Part shown: positions 21,124 to 21,412 of the stretch, one piece after another
How positions within the stretch are numbered: the first letter of the stretch is position 1
How the letters are laid out: each line of letters starts with the position of its first letter
Virus record (IMG/VR): IMGVR_UViG_3300049825_000338
Location: 84,600-106,011 of that record
Strand: one strand, 5' to 3'
DNA: 21,412 bases
Source of the DNA: a virus
Made by a program: the position numbers and the translations under genes
The notes under the pieces: generated by a model
Seen by the model: only the letters and a program-made list of their open reading frames with translations
Told to the model about the DNA's origin: nothing
Databases searched by the model: none

Positions 21124-21193
21124 TAATCGGTAGAGTAGCGGTAACTCGCCCGCCTTTAAGCGGGAGTCACAGGTTCGAATCCTGTCTGGTTCA
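21124..21193 (+). tRNA. tRNA with 6-nt anticodon loop, isotype undetermined
   Basis: T-arm ACAGG-TTCGAAT-CCTGT (21169-21185) is perfect. D-stem GAGT/ACTC with loop AGCGGTA (21133-21147) and T8-A9 are normal. Acceptor TAATCGG/CTGGTTC pairs at six of seven positions (T1-C72 mismatch). The anticodon stem CCCGC/GCGGG (21149-21153, 21160-21164) is perfect but encloses only six bases, CTTTAA, one fewer than normal. With T33 at 21155 the anticodon would be TTA (reading UAA); if one T was lost from CTTTTAA it was Lys(TTT). Total length is 70 nt, with a 4-nt variable loop. It is possibly a defective tRNA, a tRNA-like domain, or a tRNA with unusual decoding. Confidence 0.6.
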
Positions 21194-21198
21194 CGAGC

Positions 21199-21218
21199 GG
21201 TGTAGGTGCAACTACACC
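21199..21218 (+). other. perfect 7-bp hairpin after the odd tRNA
   Basis: GGTGTAG (21199-21205), loop GTGCAA, CTACACC (21212-21218). No T-run follows, so it is not an intrinsic terminator. It begins six bases after the end of the tRNA. Confidence 0.6.
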
Positions 21219-21225
21219 AATCCCC

Positions 21226-21248
21226 ATCTTATCAGGGATAAGGATAAG
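21226..21248 (+). other. hairpin CTTATC-AGG-GATAAG with a duplicated 3' arm
   Basis: CTTATC (21228-21233) can pair with GATAAG at 21237-21242 or with a second, tandem GATAAG at 21243-21248, giving two alternative hairpins. Confidence 0.45.
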
Positions 21249-21265
21249 CGTACTTCTTGACGAGA

Positions 21266-21313
21266 CCAGGACGTAGTTCCGATGCTAAATCGTTACAACA
21301 TCGGATGGCCTGG
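21266..21313 (+). other. two-tier hairpin with internal loop
   Basis: An outer stem CCAGG/CCTGG (21266-21270, 21309-21313) and an inner stem CCGATG/CATCGG (21279-21284, 21299-21304) with a 14-nt loop. The asymmetric internal loop is typical of structured RNAs rather than of terminators. The outer stem competes for two bases with the next hairpin. Confidence 0.5.
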
Positions 21314-21332
21314 CGACATCCATAATGTTGCC
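21312..21332 (+). other. 8-bp hairpin with 5-nt loop
   Basis: GGCGACAT (21312-21319) pairs with ATGTTGCC (21325-21332), one G-T pair, loop CCATA. It is followed by AAAA. Confidence 0.5.
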
Positions 21333-21336
21333 AAAA

Positions 21337-21368
21337 CCCAGTGGCGGAGTGCACTAGTCGTCACTGGG
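21337..21368 (+). other. 7-bp hairpin just before tRNA-Val
   Basis: CCCAGTG (21337-21343) pairs with CACTGGG (21362-21368) around an 18-nt loop that contains the palindromes AGTGCACT and ACTAGT. It ends four bases before the tRNA-Val 5' end. Confidence 0.5.
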
Positions 21369-21372
21369 ACTT

Positions 21373-21412
21373 GGATGCGTGGCGCAACGGTAGCGCAATT
21401 GCTTTACACGCA
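21373..21412 (+). tRNA. tRNA-Val (anticodon TAC), 3' part cut by window edge
   Basis: The 5' half is clear: acceptor strand GGATGCG, T8-G9, D-stem GCGC/GCGC with loop AACGGTA, anticodon stem ATTGC with loop TTTACAC (anticodon TAC) and the beginning of the returning stem (GCA). The window ends inside the anticodon arm, so the T-arm and acceptor 3' strand cannot be checked. It shows that the tRNA region goes on to the right. Confidence 0.8.

Larger units (their letters stand above)
20675..21372 (+). ncRNA. 698-nt structured non-coding region with embedded tRNAs; candidate large ornate phage RNA
   Basis: No reading frame here has a believable start, ribosome binding site and protein-like composition. 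Instead the region is full of well-paired helices between and around tRNA genes: GGGTGTT/GACACCC (20675-20725), GGCC-TACG-GGCC with a UNCG-type tetraloop (20698-20709), an 8-bp hairpin at 20742-20764, GGTGA/TCACC at 20792-20809, tRNA-Tyr, a tRNA-sized element 20923-20996, CGGGC/GCCCG (21008-21023), an 8-bp long-range helix (21035-21042 with 21112-21119), an odd tRNA, and five more strong hairpins to 21368. A promoter points into it. Large structured RNAs of the GOLLD and ROOL classes occur in phages beside or around tRNA genes; this region has that setting and style. I cannot align it to either class by eye, and a decayed tRNA cluster is the main alternative. Confidence 0.45.

Noticed and set aside
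21199-21218. Intrinsic terminator after the odd tRNA
   Set aside because: The stem is perfect but is followed by AATCCCC with no T-run, and tRNA genes continue downstream.
21039-21260. 73-aa open frame on the + strand
   Set aside because: It runs through the odd tRNA and several hairpins, has no ribosome binding site, and its composition is not protein-like.

Overview
The window is a piece of a tailed-phage (Caudoviricetes, siphovirus-type) genome. The host is probably an actinobacterium. The main support is that the major tail protein, tail terminator and head-to-tail adaptor are the cysteine-rich forms familiar from actinophages, and that some genes appear to have (near-)leaderless starts. 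Base composition is moderate and genes are packed, with ATGA or TAATG junctions almost everywhere. No terminase, portal, capsid or integrase gene lies in the window, so it covers only part of the genome.

Layout. Positions 1-4942 (+ strand) hold a DNA replication/recombination module: the C-terminal part of an SNF2-like helicase (cut by the left edge), three small proteins of unknown function, a Cas4/RecB-like PD-(D/E)XK nuclease with a probable Fe-S cluster, a small overlapping ORF, a Sak4-like RecA-fold ATPase, a DUF669-like probable ssDNA-binding protein, and a methyltransferase-like protein with an altered catalytic motif. This operon runs head-on into the late operon; the two stop codons share one CTAG at 4939-4942.

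Positions 4939-20603 (- strand, read right to left) hold the virion/lysis operon: a 44-aa ORF, major tail protein, a 60-aa protein, tail terminator, HK97-gp10-like protein, tail assembly chaperone pair with a canonical -1 slippery site (CCCAAAA), tape measure protein (1233 aa, no cysteine), distal-tail-like protein, a tail hub protein fused to an M15/ARB-07466-like peptidase domain, a Cys-rich minor protein, a head-to-tail adaptor in an unusual place, an unknown protein, a small fibre-chaperone-like protein, an internally duplicated membrane protein (holin candidate), a tiny coupled ORF, a membrane-anchored peptidoglycan-binding protein, a beta-helical tail fibre, a second fibre-like protein and a metallophosphoesterase-like protein.

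Positions 20604-20674 are a compact divergent control region. From about 20675 to the right edge there is no believable protein gene. This stretch holds tRNA-Tyr(GTA), an odd tRNA with a 6-nt anticodon loop, a truncated tRNA-Val(TAC), and between them dense, well-paired RNA structure including two tRNA-sized elements closed by 7-8 bp helices. The stretch is preceded by a promoter-like sequence reading into it. The most interesting possibility in the window is that it is (part of) a large ornate phage noncoding RNA of the GOLLD/ROOL kind with embedded tRNAs, or a decayed or divergent tRNA array. All assignments are from reading the sequence; no database search was run.
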